Assembly (NCBI GenBank): GCA_004802705.1
Contig: SGPL01000559.1
Coordinates: forward strand, 1 to 16,503
Direction: 5' to 3'
DNA: 16,503 bases
Source: Bondarzewia mesenterica
Lineage: Eukaryota; Basidiomycota; Agaricomycetes; Russulales; Bondarzewiaceae
The notes beneath the pieces were generated by a model, which saw nothing but the letters and a program-made list of their open reading frames with translations, was not told the origin of the DNA and ran no database searches. This document shows, in pieces, positions 7,983 to 16,503 of this stretch (the stretch's first letter is position 1; each line of letters starts with the position of its first letter). The position numbers were made by a program, and so were the translations under genes.

Positions 7983-10049
7983 TCATATTGGAAATCGGTG
8001 AATACGTGCCTTGGATTCACTGGGAGTAGTGAATGACACCTGCGAGTCCAGCACGATTTCTGTAGTCTGCTCAGCGCCCGTCTGCGGCGCTATTCTGAGC
8101 GTACTGGTGTCGACTATTTGATTCTCAAAGTTTGCGCGCAGAGACTTGCGGCCGTTGAGCCTATGAAGCGTCGGTCCAGTTAGCATACGCTGGCAAACTT
8201 TGAAAAATGTAGCGCGCATCGTGCATCTCGACGCTCACATACATAGCGAGCATTGAATTTGTGTAGACTGAGTAATTATTCATGGCAATAAGGAAGGGAA
8301 TAGAATGTGCAAGGAGGACTAGGGCGTACGCTTTCCAAGAACGAGATGGAACCCAAGGAACACGAGGGTATCAGTCATTGTTACCCACTACGATGTCTCA
8401 GATATTCAATGATTCTTGTACTGAGGCGAGGGTACATGACGTACGGTCAGCAACTGCAGAAGCTCAAAGACCCTGTAGAGACATCAGATCTGATATGAAA
8501 GAAAGAACAACCTGTCAGTGCTTACCCTGTCAAGAGCGCCGTGTTCACTGACCACAAGATGAGACGGTTGATCAGAGAATTAGTCCTGAAAATGATGTTC
8601 GTTGAGGATTAGATTAGTGTGTTAATACGTGAGCAAGGGCGGAAAGACAATAACAGAGGGTAAACATACTTGCGGAAACCAGTCCGATTCCTGTTCAAAT
8701 AGTAGACGAGTGGCCCGGCTGTTGAAACCGAAGTAAGTGAACAGGATGGAGAGTAACAGGAGTATACGTACTGATCATTACATCTGCAGCCACTGCCGCT
8801 GCCATCTGAACACTCAGCGGAGCCTGAAGGTCAGAAATTGAGCCTATCTTATGAAAGGTGGATCGGAACATCGTGGCCTACCATAAATGTCGGAAGACGG
8901 TCAAATCGCATAACGACAAACCTAGTAATCATGATCTACGTGACGGACCTGCATATTTGAGTGTAATTTACTCACGTCAGTGCACACATTGCTATCAGAA
9001 AAAGTATGTGAGTTCGCTGAATTACAAGACGCAGAAAGAGGTATAACCTGACCTAGGCCAAGACCTTCCAGAGTGACCGGTGAATATTGGTCAACTACGC
9101 TTGAACGAGCGACTTGCAAGGAGTCATACTCACCAACTTGGGCCAAGGACAAAATAATCTAAGGACAATGACAACATTCCTATCATCCCACGCACGAGTG
9201 AGTTCGATGAAAACGTACAATCAAGACGACGAGAACCTTGTTCTTCTCGCTTACTGGGAGGGACACGGTCAGAATTTGATGGCAAGCGATGCAAAACAAT
9301 CGAAGCTGACAATGCCATAGTCGAACAGTGAAAAATCTATGACAGAAAATTGAATAAAGCTCAAAAAAAGTAGTAGGTATACCTACGATCGCACGATGAA
9401 GGTGATCACAACCTGAATATTTATCAATCTTGATGGTTCGGCCACTGTAAATAACAATTATGAATGCTCACCGAGACGCCAATTTCTAGCTGTTAAAATG
9501 CACGGAATAAGTCAATGTATAAGCACATAGAATCCAAGTGCTAACGTTAAGACTCCTGGGAGATTATGAGTATCATAGAAAAATCATGAAGCTGCGCCAC
9601 GCACCATATGGACACCTCCAGCACATCGGCCTGGTTGAAATGGGAGACAAGAAAATAATAGAGAGCGTGGCTGATAAGAAAGAGCTGCAGGGCATCAAGC
9701 ACCCTGAGTATACACTGTCAAGACTTCATACCATGGAGTGATGGTGTCTACTGGGGCATACCACAACAATGAGACCTTTCGAAGGAATTCGTTAGAAAGA
9801 CTCTTCTTTCGAACTGCAAAAACATACACACTAAGAATTTTAAGCCAAATCGATCGTGGCTGTCGTGGTTGAAAAATCGATACGTTTGAAAGGTCATGAT
9901 GCCGAATAATCTAAAAGATACGAACATACCGTCAGTCGATTCATCTTTGGTTCTGGAACCCTGGATATGTGACAGTACATTGCGTCGAATATCATGCCCA
10001 CGAACGTGACCCCCATCGTATCATCCAAGTCCAGCGTCGTGTTAGCCAT
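7983..10049 (-). CDS. DUF6534-family multi-pass membrane protein, 17 exons
   Basis: DUF6534 proteins are basidiomycete integral membrane proteins with about seven helices and no known function. Proposed exons: 10049-9979, 9910-9832, 9714-9601, 9489-9472, 9412-9387, 9336-9311, 9253-9219, 9158-9134, 9064-9048, 8935-8882, 8823-8772, 8718-8670, 8585-8526, 8472-8445, 8387-8330, 8267-8243 and 8160-7983. They sum to 305 codons including stop (304 aa), close to the family's usual length. Recognisable family blocks in order are TFQTYRFFNHD, RVLDALQLFLISHALYYFL, VVITFIVRSFFTVRLWHLSE, IILSLAQVGLGLG, APLSVQMAAAVAADVMI, NRTGFRKTNSLINRLI, SVNTALLT and LVFLGFHLVLGKLYTNSMLA, then LNGRKSLRA and a polar cytosolic tail. 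The least certain junctions are 9600/9489 (GTGGCG donor) and 9047/8936. For the latter, a GTGAGT donor at 8975 would instead keep 24 more residues and leave a 40-nt intron. The tail may be longer, by splicing to 7694. Confidence 0.82.
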
Positions 10050-10730
10050 CAGCAAAATTTGGATTCAAAATAGACAAAACCGAAGTCTGAGGAGGGTGCA
10101 AAACTGAAAGCCACGATGCGAGGGTGTCCCGCAGGACCAACAAGGGTCACACAGCCATAAGAATGTCCGATGCGAGAGTCCGATGGGAAGTTCAATTTGA
10201 ACAGGCTGAACGAAGCCCCAGAAGAATAAAGCATATCAATGGAATTAGCTCTGATAAGAACGTAGCATATGCGCCGTAATTCCCAAAATTCATGTGTGGG
10301 CCAAATTCATATCGGTTTAGCGCCCAGGCTTGAGAAAAATGTCACGCCTATATTACGAACCATTATGAAGCAAGAGAAGGCCGGAAGAATTGAGCTATAA
10401 TTGATGCACGGAGTAAAGCTGGGAGATCGTCACTGTCCATGACAACACGTTAAGGGTACGTGTTGAATCCACGCTGAAACCGAGGGAATATGTCCTCTCG
10501 CGATGGGAAAGCAGTTCCCAGCCAGTGAAATTGGGAGGACCACTTAGGTAGATGCGCATGGTGAGGTGGGCTTGAAGAGCATCTGACTTCGTCACGGATT
10601 GATAAGACTTCGAGAAAGAGATACGTGAATTACCTCGGAGGAATGGACGGAATGGGTAACTTTGAGGAACGAGCCAAAAAAAAAACTGCCACAACGTCTA
10701 CGCACCGAGCTCAAGCATATAATCGATTGG
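10050..10730. other. intergenic region: DUF6534 promoter side and rhamnosidase 3' side
   Basis: There are 681 bp between the two minus-strand genes. Minus-strand reading frames at 10049-10234 and 10395-10694 are open by chance length and resemble nothing I know. An A-rich run (10676-10684 on the plus strand) lies about 50 bp past the rhamnosidase stop. The DUF6534 promoter must be here, but I see no clear TATA box. Confidence 0.4.
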
Positions 10731-13106
10731 CTACATTTCGACACAAATGACGTGTTTACCTCCCTTGAGCTCCAGGCTTCGATGTTCATCAGCTGTTACA
10801 CTCCTCTCGTCCACCATCGTATGGCCGTTTACAGGCAACTTAACGACACCTTGAGTTCCTGCAGGAACATCGATCGAGAGCGTGAACATCTTCGCGGACG
10901 ATGTCCATTTCGCGCCGAACCACCCCATAGGCGTCTCATACCCTCCCTCTGCCGCACTCAGTCCGCTCAGATGGGGCGCGATGGACCACATGCTACCCTG
11001 AGGTGCGGTGACTATCAATCCGAGAACATAAAAGGACAGCGCGTTCGTCGGTCCCGTACTCCATCCATGGGAATGACTGGTGTACGCTGCATCGTAGCTG
11101 TAACCCTGATATGAACGGTACCTGGGTCATTAGGTCAGAACAAATCCAGAGAGTGGGTACGACAAGATACAACGCTCACAGAAGAGAGCCGTTTCCCGTG
11201 TACCCTTCGAGAAGGGTGGATTGCACGCTCAAATTGGTGTAGAGCATGTAGCCCCATTCGCGCCTGAGAAGATCCATAGCACGCGCATCGTTTCCTGACT
11301 GGAAGTGTGCCGATAGCTGAATATAGACAACCCGGTCACGAGATTTCATACTCCTAACAGAAATGGGCGCGCTCACCTCCAGGCTGCCGATGAATGGAGA
11401 GATATTGTCAGGCAACTCAGGTGCCACAGCACCGATGTCGTTCCAGTTTTTCTCAAGGCCCGCACTGATGGATGCTGCTTGGTCCTCCGACGTAGTCAGA
11501 TTATACAAAATGGCCATGGAGTTCGCGTCCTGAGGGCAGAGAGTGGTTGATATGTTATCGCGATACATTCCCAGCTCTGGCATCCAGAACACTTCATTGT
11601 ATATTGTCTTCAGAGCAGATGCGTTCCGTGACCAGCCCGCTGACAGATCAGTCTCGTTCAGATAACCAGCTAGTTCTGCGCTGGTAATCAGAACCTGAAA
11701 AGAAAATGAGCAATTAAGCCATGGCATCGACGAAAATGAAACTTGCCCTATAAAGGAGTGCGTTACCCTCCGCATTGTGACCGCCTCCTCCTTGCCTCCC
11801 CCAGTCCCTCAAACCTGTGACGTTCATCAATCCCGAGTTGTCAACCTTGTTCTCCAAGAATGCAACAGCCTTCGTATAATTGACCCAGACAGTCTGAAGC
11901 CAATCGACATCGCCGCTGTATAGGAAATAATTGTGCAACCCTATCAGTGTCCAGGCATGGTACGTATCGCTCCCTTGTTGACTGAGGGGCGGGCCGGACT
12001 CGGGAAGTGCTCCGGTGGTGGGATTCTGTGCGACAAACATTGTCGACAGAGCGTTTTTGGTGGGAAGCAGGTCATTCGTGGATACAAATTGCGTGGGGAC
12101 AGAAACACCCATGTCGCCTAATTTGATGATGTTCAGGAAAAATTGTTGAACAGAGAAGCGCAAATATCTCACCAGGCCAGACCGCGCTACTCGTACAAAG
12201 TCGATTTAAAAGGGTCATATATATCTTCTCGAGTTACTTACCGGTCTCGTTTTGCACCGTCCACAATGATTGGGCCGGCAACGCCCAAAGTTGCGTTATT
12301 CTGCCAACCTGGTCCGCTCGCATATTGAGAGTTGAAAATAATGAAAGCCAAGAGCTTACCCGGTGATTTTACGACAGGTACCTGTCGCCCTGTATGCAGT
12401 GGGACGGTGTTCGTTTGCACGGTATATGCCCCAGAGTACCATATTTTAGTCAAGAAGTTCTGATCACGGAAAGCAGGGTCCATTGCATAGAAGTACCCAG
12501 AGTATTTTCTGAGATTGTCGAAGTGAGGCATAAACGAGAGAGAACATGAGACGTTAGAGATGGTGACAGGATCATTCGAGTTGAGGACGATGGTTAGAAA
12601 CCGGAACCCTCCTCGAAGTCTTGCAGCCGGCTGCACCCAGTAACCACTTGGTAAAGGTGATGGAACGTGCAAGACGCCGTCATAGGACATATTAGGTGAT
12701 GAATTTGTGGAGTCATCTGATGTCAAGGGGCTGATGAAGGAGGGCGATTCCGTGAAGGACAAGGCGATAGAAGAAGTAGACGAGACATCTTCAAAGTTCA
12801 ACGATATAAGGCCGCCAACCTACGCATGTCAAATTCGAATGAAACAGTGCTCCAAAAGGTGCCGCAGCAACTTACCTCCTTACCGAAATCGAGAGCTACC
12901 CATGACCCGTTCACCGCCAAGGTCGCAGAACCTTGGTTGGCGACAAGATTGTTCGCGGCCTGAACAGACCCTTCAACGTAACGAACGACGGCAGGATATA
13001 CGGTCCTAGATGTCGGAGCGAAATTAAACTCGTCCCAAGGTCCGTGAGGTGCAGAGCTTCGGACAACGGTCGATAACGCGAGGAGATTCACAGCTAGCGA
13101 CAGCAT
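10731..13106 (-). CDS. secreted alpha-L-rhamnosidase-like glycosidase (GH78 type, six-hairpin fold)
   Basis: Predicted to release terminal L-rhamnose from plant glycosides or pectin side chains outside the cell. Eight exons: 13106-12876, 12819-12360, 12308-12242, 12186-12173, 12117-11747, 11694-11377, 11316-11180 and 11121-10731. They total 663 codons including stop, with frame kept at every junction. A signal peptide spans about residues 1-18. An N-terminal beta-sandwich region (WVALDFGKE, LSFTESP, LRGGFRFLTIV) precedes the helical catalytic domain, which holds DGAKRDRAVWPGDMG (about 246-260), GSDTYHAWTL, LRDWGRQGGGGHNAEGNALL (about 360-380), REWGYMLYTN, STLLEGY (Glu about 524) and SHSHGWSTGP (about 547-556). 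A C-terminal beta domain follows. The KRDR..W.GD segment resembles the GH78 motif that carries catalytic acidic residues; the exact catalytic assignment is inference. Many N-x-S/T sites fit secretion. The fifth intron (11695-11746) has a GC donor. No damage is seen. Confidence 0.92.
11695..11746 (-). other. GC-AG intron in the rhamnosidase gene
   Basis: The donor GCAAGT follows AGG, and the acceptor is TTTTCAG after a pyrimidine-rich tract. Splicing joins the NALLYR and VLITSAELAG blocks in frame. Without it the reading frame stops shortly after, so the non-canonical donor looks real. Confidence 0.8.
12173..12186 (-). other. 14-nt microexon (exon 4 of the rhamnosidase gene)
   Basis: It is flanked by two 55-nt introns (12187-12241 and 12118-12172), each with GT donors and AG acceptors. 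The 14 nt complete the split codons on both sides and encode the AVWP part of the KRDRAVWPGDMG active-site segment. Skipping it would shift the frame. Confidence 0.8.
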
Positions 13107-13144
13107 TCTGCCCTATAGTCGCCACGAAGCTCATAGTATCACAA

Positions 13145-13152
13145 CTTTTATG
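13145..13152 (-). promoter_or_regulatory. TATA-like box upstream of the rhamnosidase gene
   Basis: Read on the minus strand the sequence is CATAAAAG, about 40 bp before the ATG at 13106. That spacing fits a core promoter with a very short 5' leader. Confidence 0.5.
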
Positions 13153-13301
13153 GAGCGGCGAGCTGACATTCTCCTTAAAAACCTTTTCGACGTGACTAGA
13201 TCTAAAGACTTCAGGAAGGTCAGCAGGCAATATCACGCGATTGAGTGGGACGGTCCGTATAGCAAACTACGTGACCCCGTTGAATGAACATAGCGGCCCG
13301 G

Positions 13302-13467
13302 ACAAGGGGGTACAGGATGAGCGGGGATAGAAGAGTGGGAAGAGACGATATACGATTGTGGGGAGACGATATACGAGGGGGGGGCAGACGACACAACTGG
13401 ATAGACGAGCGAGCGGGGATAGACGAGGGAAGATAGACGAACGATGAGCATAGACGAGTGGGGAGGG
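13302..13467 (+). repeat. purine-rich degenerate repeat with GATAGACGA and GACGATATACGA units
   Basis: The plus strand is strongly G/A-rich, with G runs up to eight (about 13377-13384). Two close copies of a GAGACGATATACGA unit (near 13343 and 13364) are followed by at least four ATAGACGA copies (near 13400-13457). It lies about 200-360 bp upstream of the rhamnosidase ATG, so the C/T-rich strand is that gene's coding sense. Confidence 0.7.
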
Positions 13468-13620
13468 GAATAAAAGTACACGGTGAAGTTACGAGTGTCC
13501 GAACAACGAGAAGCTACAGTAAAGACGCGTCGACGCCTGCATAAATCTACCAGATACCGCTCGAAGGTGGCGAGCGTGTCCGACAGTCCAGCGAACCATG
13601 TCAAGTCGTATGGAACCTGG

Positions 13621-13719
13621 GCGTCAAGGCCGTCAGTTCCGCGAAAGGAGAGTAAAGAAACGAGACGAACCTAAACGACGAGTCACTAATCCAAGGCCAA
13701 GACGTCAAGGTCGTTAGTT
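13621..13719 (+). repeat. imperfect 18-bp direct repeat pair
   Basis: GCGTCAAGGCCGTCAGTT (13621-13638) recurs at 13702-13719 with three differences, all transitions. Function unknown; it may be remnant tandem duplication. Confidence 0.5.
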
Positions 13720-13789
13720 GTAAGTACGAGAAGACGAGACGGAAGATAAAAATGAACATAAACAGCAATCCTCGTTGATGTCGAGATGC

Positions 13790-15555
13790 CTAGGCGACGA
13801 CGCCGAGGTGGGCGTTGGGGAACCCGCTGGCCTGGATACGCTTGAGGAGCCACCAGAACGGCGTGGCGTAGGTCATGTCGGAGGTCTTGGTCTTACCAGA
13901 ACCGCCAGTAAGCATGCCACCGATACGGCCACAGATGTCGGCGATGATTGAGCCCGAATCACCAGGTTCCGAAAAGACGTCCGACTTGCTGCCGTAGTTG
14001 ATTATCCCCCACTCCATCGAGGTTCGGTAGACAGACATGTCACTAAAGTAGTCGCGAACGATGGAGAAGACGCCATTCGCGCGGCCGAGGGTGGTGCCAG
14101 TGGCATTGCCCGTCTTGGCGACCAACAAGCACGGCTCGCTGTCCGAGCCCCACATGTCGGGGGCACGCATCAAGTCGTCAGTGATGACGCCCTTAAGTGG
14201 AAGTAGACGATCTTCGGGATATTCGAACTCCCAGTTAGCATCTCCACGGGGGAAACACTTAAGCGTGAACTCGCTGGGCTTCATCTTCGTTCCTAGATAT
14301 AAACAACATTTAGGTTAGTAGACGGTCTTTGTTGGACAGTCAAAATGCACCGAGATCCATTTTATTGCCCTGGAAACCATCACCGAGCTTGGTCCGGTCG
14401 ACCATGAAAACCCCCCAATCCTCCGTGAAATGTTGCTCACTGACGCCGAAACCGATGGGTGGGGAGCGGAGGACGTGGCCAATAACACGGTTGTCGATTT
14501 TCTTCCACTTCTTGTTGACCTGATCGAGCAATCCTTCAAGTTTCTCCATTGCCTTCTCCACCTCGTCCAGCAACCCCTCAGTCTTAATCCGACTCGCCTC
14601 AGCCTCCGCAGCGTCGGCAGCGTCGTTGCCCTTCTCCGTCTCCTTGTACCCTTCAATCTGCTTCCTCCAGTACTTGGCCGAGATTCCGTGTCCTCCAATC
14701 ACGAGTTTGATCGAATCGACGACGTCGGCGTAGGCTCTCTTGCCGAGCAGGAGGACGTCTTTAGCAGGCGCACTGGGGTGGTGAGAGTAGTCGAGATTGC
14801 CTTCCTGGGATCCGATGAGGACGTGACGGCACGAAAGGCCCAAGAGCCTATCGCTGCTGCCACCTTCAGCGAGGTAGATGGCCATGGTTCCCTGAGAGTT
14901 GGGCCTGGCCCTGGTGGAGATGCGGAGGCCGAGGGCAGGAGTGAGGGGACTAACGACGTCGACGAGTGGGTTCAGGTCATTGACGGGTTTGAGAAGCCGA
15001 GGACCGACTTCACGCGTGTGAATGGACTCGCGGAAGTCCACGTCGACGTCGGTGATCTGATACTTCTGAAGAAGGGCTAGGACGCTCTGAGCCGCGTAGT
15101 GGGCAGCCGTAGCGGTGGTAGACTCGGGGAAGACGCCAATCCAAATCGTGACGGGACTGAGAACCGGTTTCTTAGCCTTGACCGTTTCTTCATCCTCGCC
15201 CTCTTCTTCATCCTCGGGCGCTTCGTCGACCTCGACGTTCTTGAAACGAACGATGTCTATCGTCGTAAAGCGAATCTAGAAATCCCACTTAGCAAACTCT
15301 ACGATATGATGGATATTAACTAACCTTGTGATCATCCATAATGGAAACAACCTTCCAGGCCAAGTCGTGGTGCCAGACCTTCGTAATCGGATGGTTGAAA
15401 ACTTCACGCAGCTCCTTCAAACGGCGCTGGGCCTCAAGTCCCCTGGGCAGGGACCATTGCTCCTTGCCTGTGCGGTAAACAAGAGTGGGCTCAGAAGGGA
15501 GGCCCGCATAGTACGACTGCACATCATTCAGTCCCTTGATATAGTCTAAGACGGA
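13790..15555 (-). CDS. trypsin-like serine protease-domain protein with coiled-coil insert, first exon not found
   Basis: I recognise a basidiomycete hypothetical family with a trypsin-like peptidase fold. Visible exons are 15555-15325, 15275-14351 and 14292-13790, giving 552 codons plus stop in one frame. The introns are 15276-15324 (GTTAGT donor) and 14293-14350 (GTGCAT donor). Candidate catalytic residues are His in LSCRHVL (14823-14825), Asp in FTEDWGVF (14418-14420) and Ser in EPGDSGS (13955-13957), in the normal H-D-S order. Between His and Asp lies a long charged helical, coiled-coil-like insert (about 14480-14665). An acidic stretch (EAPEDEEEGEDEE) lies early in exon two. No signal peptide is visible. 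Upstream of QSYYAGLP the frame runs into TAG, whose AG can be a splice acceptor, with no in-frame ATG before it, so the real start must be farther upstream, in or beyond the minisatellite, or has been lost. Protease activity is inferred from the motifs. Confidence 0.82.
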
Positions 15556-15601
15556 CTAGCCGAACGTGCATTCTCGCCAACTGAGACTGTCCAGCGGACC
15601 T

Positions 15602-16200
15602 GGGCCCAACCAGTATCTCGTCGAGGTTTTACACGATTGGGCCCAACATTTTAGTGAGTTGGTTTGAGACTGTTGGGCCCAGCAAGGTGAAGAATAGCAT
15701 TAGGGGGTCCTCCATGACTATCTGAGATAGGTGGGCCCAGCAGAATGCAAAATAGCGTGGGGGGTCCTCGGTGACCATCTGAGACGGGTGGGCCCAACAG
15801 AATGCAAAATAGCATGGGGGGTTCTCGGTGACCATCTGAGACGATTGGGCCCAGCAAAATGAAAAATAGCGTGGGGGGTCCTCGGCGATGGTCTGAGACA
15901 GGTGGGCTCAGCAAAATGCAAAATAGCATAGGGGGTCATCTCAGATAGCTGGGNCCAGCAAAATGAAAATTATTGACAAATGNATTAGTGATNATTAGAG
16001 ACAGCTGAGCCCAACATCTTGNGAACATGACTTATATTATTGNAGGGCCATCTAAGATGATTGGGCNCAGCATTTTACTCAGNGGGTNATTTCNGCGAGC
16101 ACATTTTANATAGTTGGCCTTAATATTTCAGCGAGNCTATTTGAGATTATTCAGCCTATCATCNCAATGAGGNGTTNNCTCNGNGAGCATGTTTTAAAAT
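15602..16200. repeat. minisatellite of about 57-bp units, decaying at both sides
   Basis: GGGCCC-type unit starts occur at 15602, 15639, 15675, 15733, 15790, 15847, 15904 (GGGCTC) and about 15951. The spacing is 37, 36, 58, 57, 57, 57 and 47 bp. The central units share GCAAAATAGC, GGGGGGTCC, TCGGTGACCATCTGAGA. Beyond 15960 diverged relatives (GAGCCCAACAT, TTGGGC-CAGCATTTTA) continue to about 16200. Since 57 is a multiple of three, the minus strand stays open in several frames with 19-residue periodic translations; these are not genes. Confidence 0.85.
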
Positions 16201-16503
16201 GTTGAACTNAACATTTNNGNGAGACNGCCNAAAACTATTTAGCTTATTATCTTGCNNAGTNACTAAGTNGTATTGTCNGNGATGGCCAACTATTCTNNAT
16301 GTTTGCACATCAGTAAGAANGATTGCCTCTTTGNNTGGCCTTANTAATAGGAGGGCATGATNCTNCATCCATTTACTTCTNTGATGATACATGACACTTG
16401 ATAATCNACAACTCACAGCNCATTCCCTNAAGATGTTTATAATTCTCACTAGCAGNANTGCAATCTCTTGCNAGTGAGAGAGATTGCTTNNCCGATGNNN
16501 NAG
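15954..16503. other. low-quality contig end with many N bases
   Basis: Ambiguous bases begin at 15954 and grow frequent to the end. No gene can be called. This fits collapsed or single-coverage repeat sequence at an assembly end. Confidence 0.85.

Larger units (their letters stand above)
13107..13789. other. intergenic region: rhamnosidase promoter and protease-gene 3' side
   Basis: It contains the rhamnosidase core promoter near 13145, a purine-rich degenerate repeat at 13302-13467 and a small direct repeat (13621-13719). Reading frames here, such as minus 13233-13604, translate the repeat and are not credible genes. Confidence 0.6.

Noticed and set aside
10395..10694. 99-residue minus-strand ORF between the rhamnosidase and DUF6534 genes
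   Set aside because: No resemblance to a known family and no splice extension that improves it; it is treated as intergenic.
13233..13604. 123-residue minus-strand ORF with SLVYP and SYIVS repeats
   Set aside because: It is the translation of the purine-rich degenerate repeat, with no start context, splice pattern or family resemblance.
15629..15939. Three overlapping minus-strand ORFs with 19-residue periodic repeats
   Set aside because: A 57-bp unit keeps any frame open; openness in several frames at once shows it is an artefact of repeat length.
1..16503. tRNA, rRNA, CRISPR array or telomere repeat
   Set aside because: I saw no cloverleaf-like A/B box pair, rRNA core sequence, regularly spaced repeat-spacer array or TTAGGG tract on either strand.

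Overview
The window looks like genomic DNA from an agaricomycete (mushroom-forming) basidiomycete, possibly a polypore-type wood decayer. The genes are split by very many short introns (mostly 47-85 nt, GT-AG, with CTAAC/CTGAC-like branch sites). The recognisable proteins are ones I know mainly from Agaricomycetes: a Plavaka-type (CACTA/EnSpm) transposase, a DUF6534 multi-pass membrane protein, a secreted GH78-type alpha-L-rhamnosidase and a trypsin-like protease-domain protein. Family names come from memory of these families; no search was run.

Layout. (1) 1-220 is flanking DNA with no gene. (2) 221-7021 is a transposon of about 6.8 kb bounded by a perfect 21-bp inverted repeat, with AAGTCC/GGACTT-rich subterminal regions. 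It holds two divergent genes that share a central intergenic region at 3221-3526: on the minus strand (720-3220) an uncharacterised accessory gene, and on the plus strand (3527-6841) the nine-exon transposase. Both are damaged. The transposase carries four in-frame TGA codons but keeps its frame through eight introns; the accessory gene has two one-base frame breaks. (3) 7983-10049, minus: an intact-looking DUF6534 gene split into 17 exons. (4) 10731-13106, minus: an intact eight-exon alpha-L-rhamnosidase-like gene with a signal peptide and a 14-nt microexon. (5) 13107-13789: intergenic DNA with a purine-rich degenerate repeat upstream of the rhamnosidase gene. (6) 13790-15555, minus: a three-exon trypsin-like protease-domain gene whose first exon is not visible. 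(7) 15602-16200: a minisatellite of about 57-bp units that decays into related sequence; from 15954 to the end many bases are N, which suggests a poor-quality contig end in a repeat.

The host genes are independent of each other: extracellular sugar release (GH78), a membrane protein of unknown role (DUF6534) and a possible protease. The most informative story is the transposon: a two-gene Plavaka element caught early in decay, with nonsense changes mostly explained by CpG transitions. Exon structures were worked out by hand from splice signals, frame and remembered family sequence. The reading frame closes exactly for the transposase (955 codons with stop, counting the internal TGAs), the DUF6534 gene (305 codons with stop) and the rhamnosidase (663 codons with stop).
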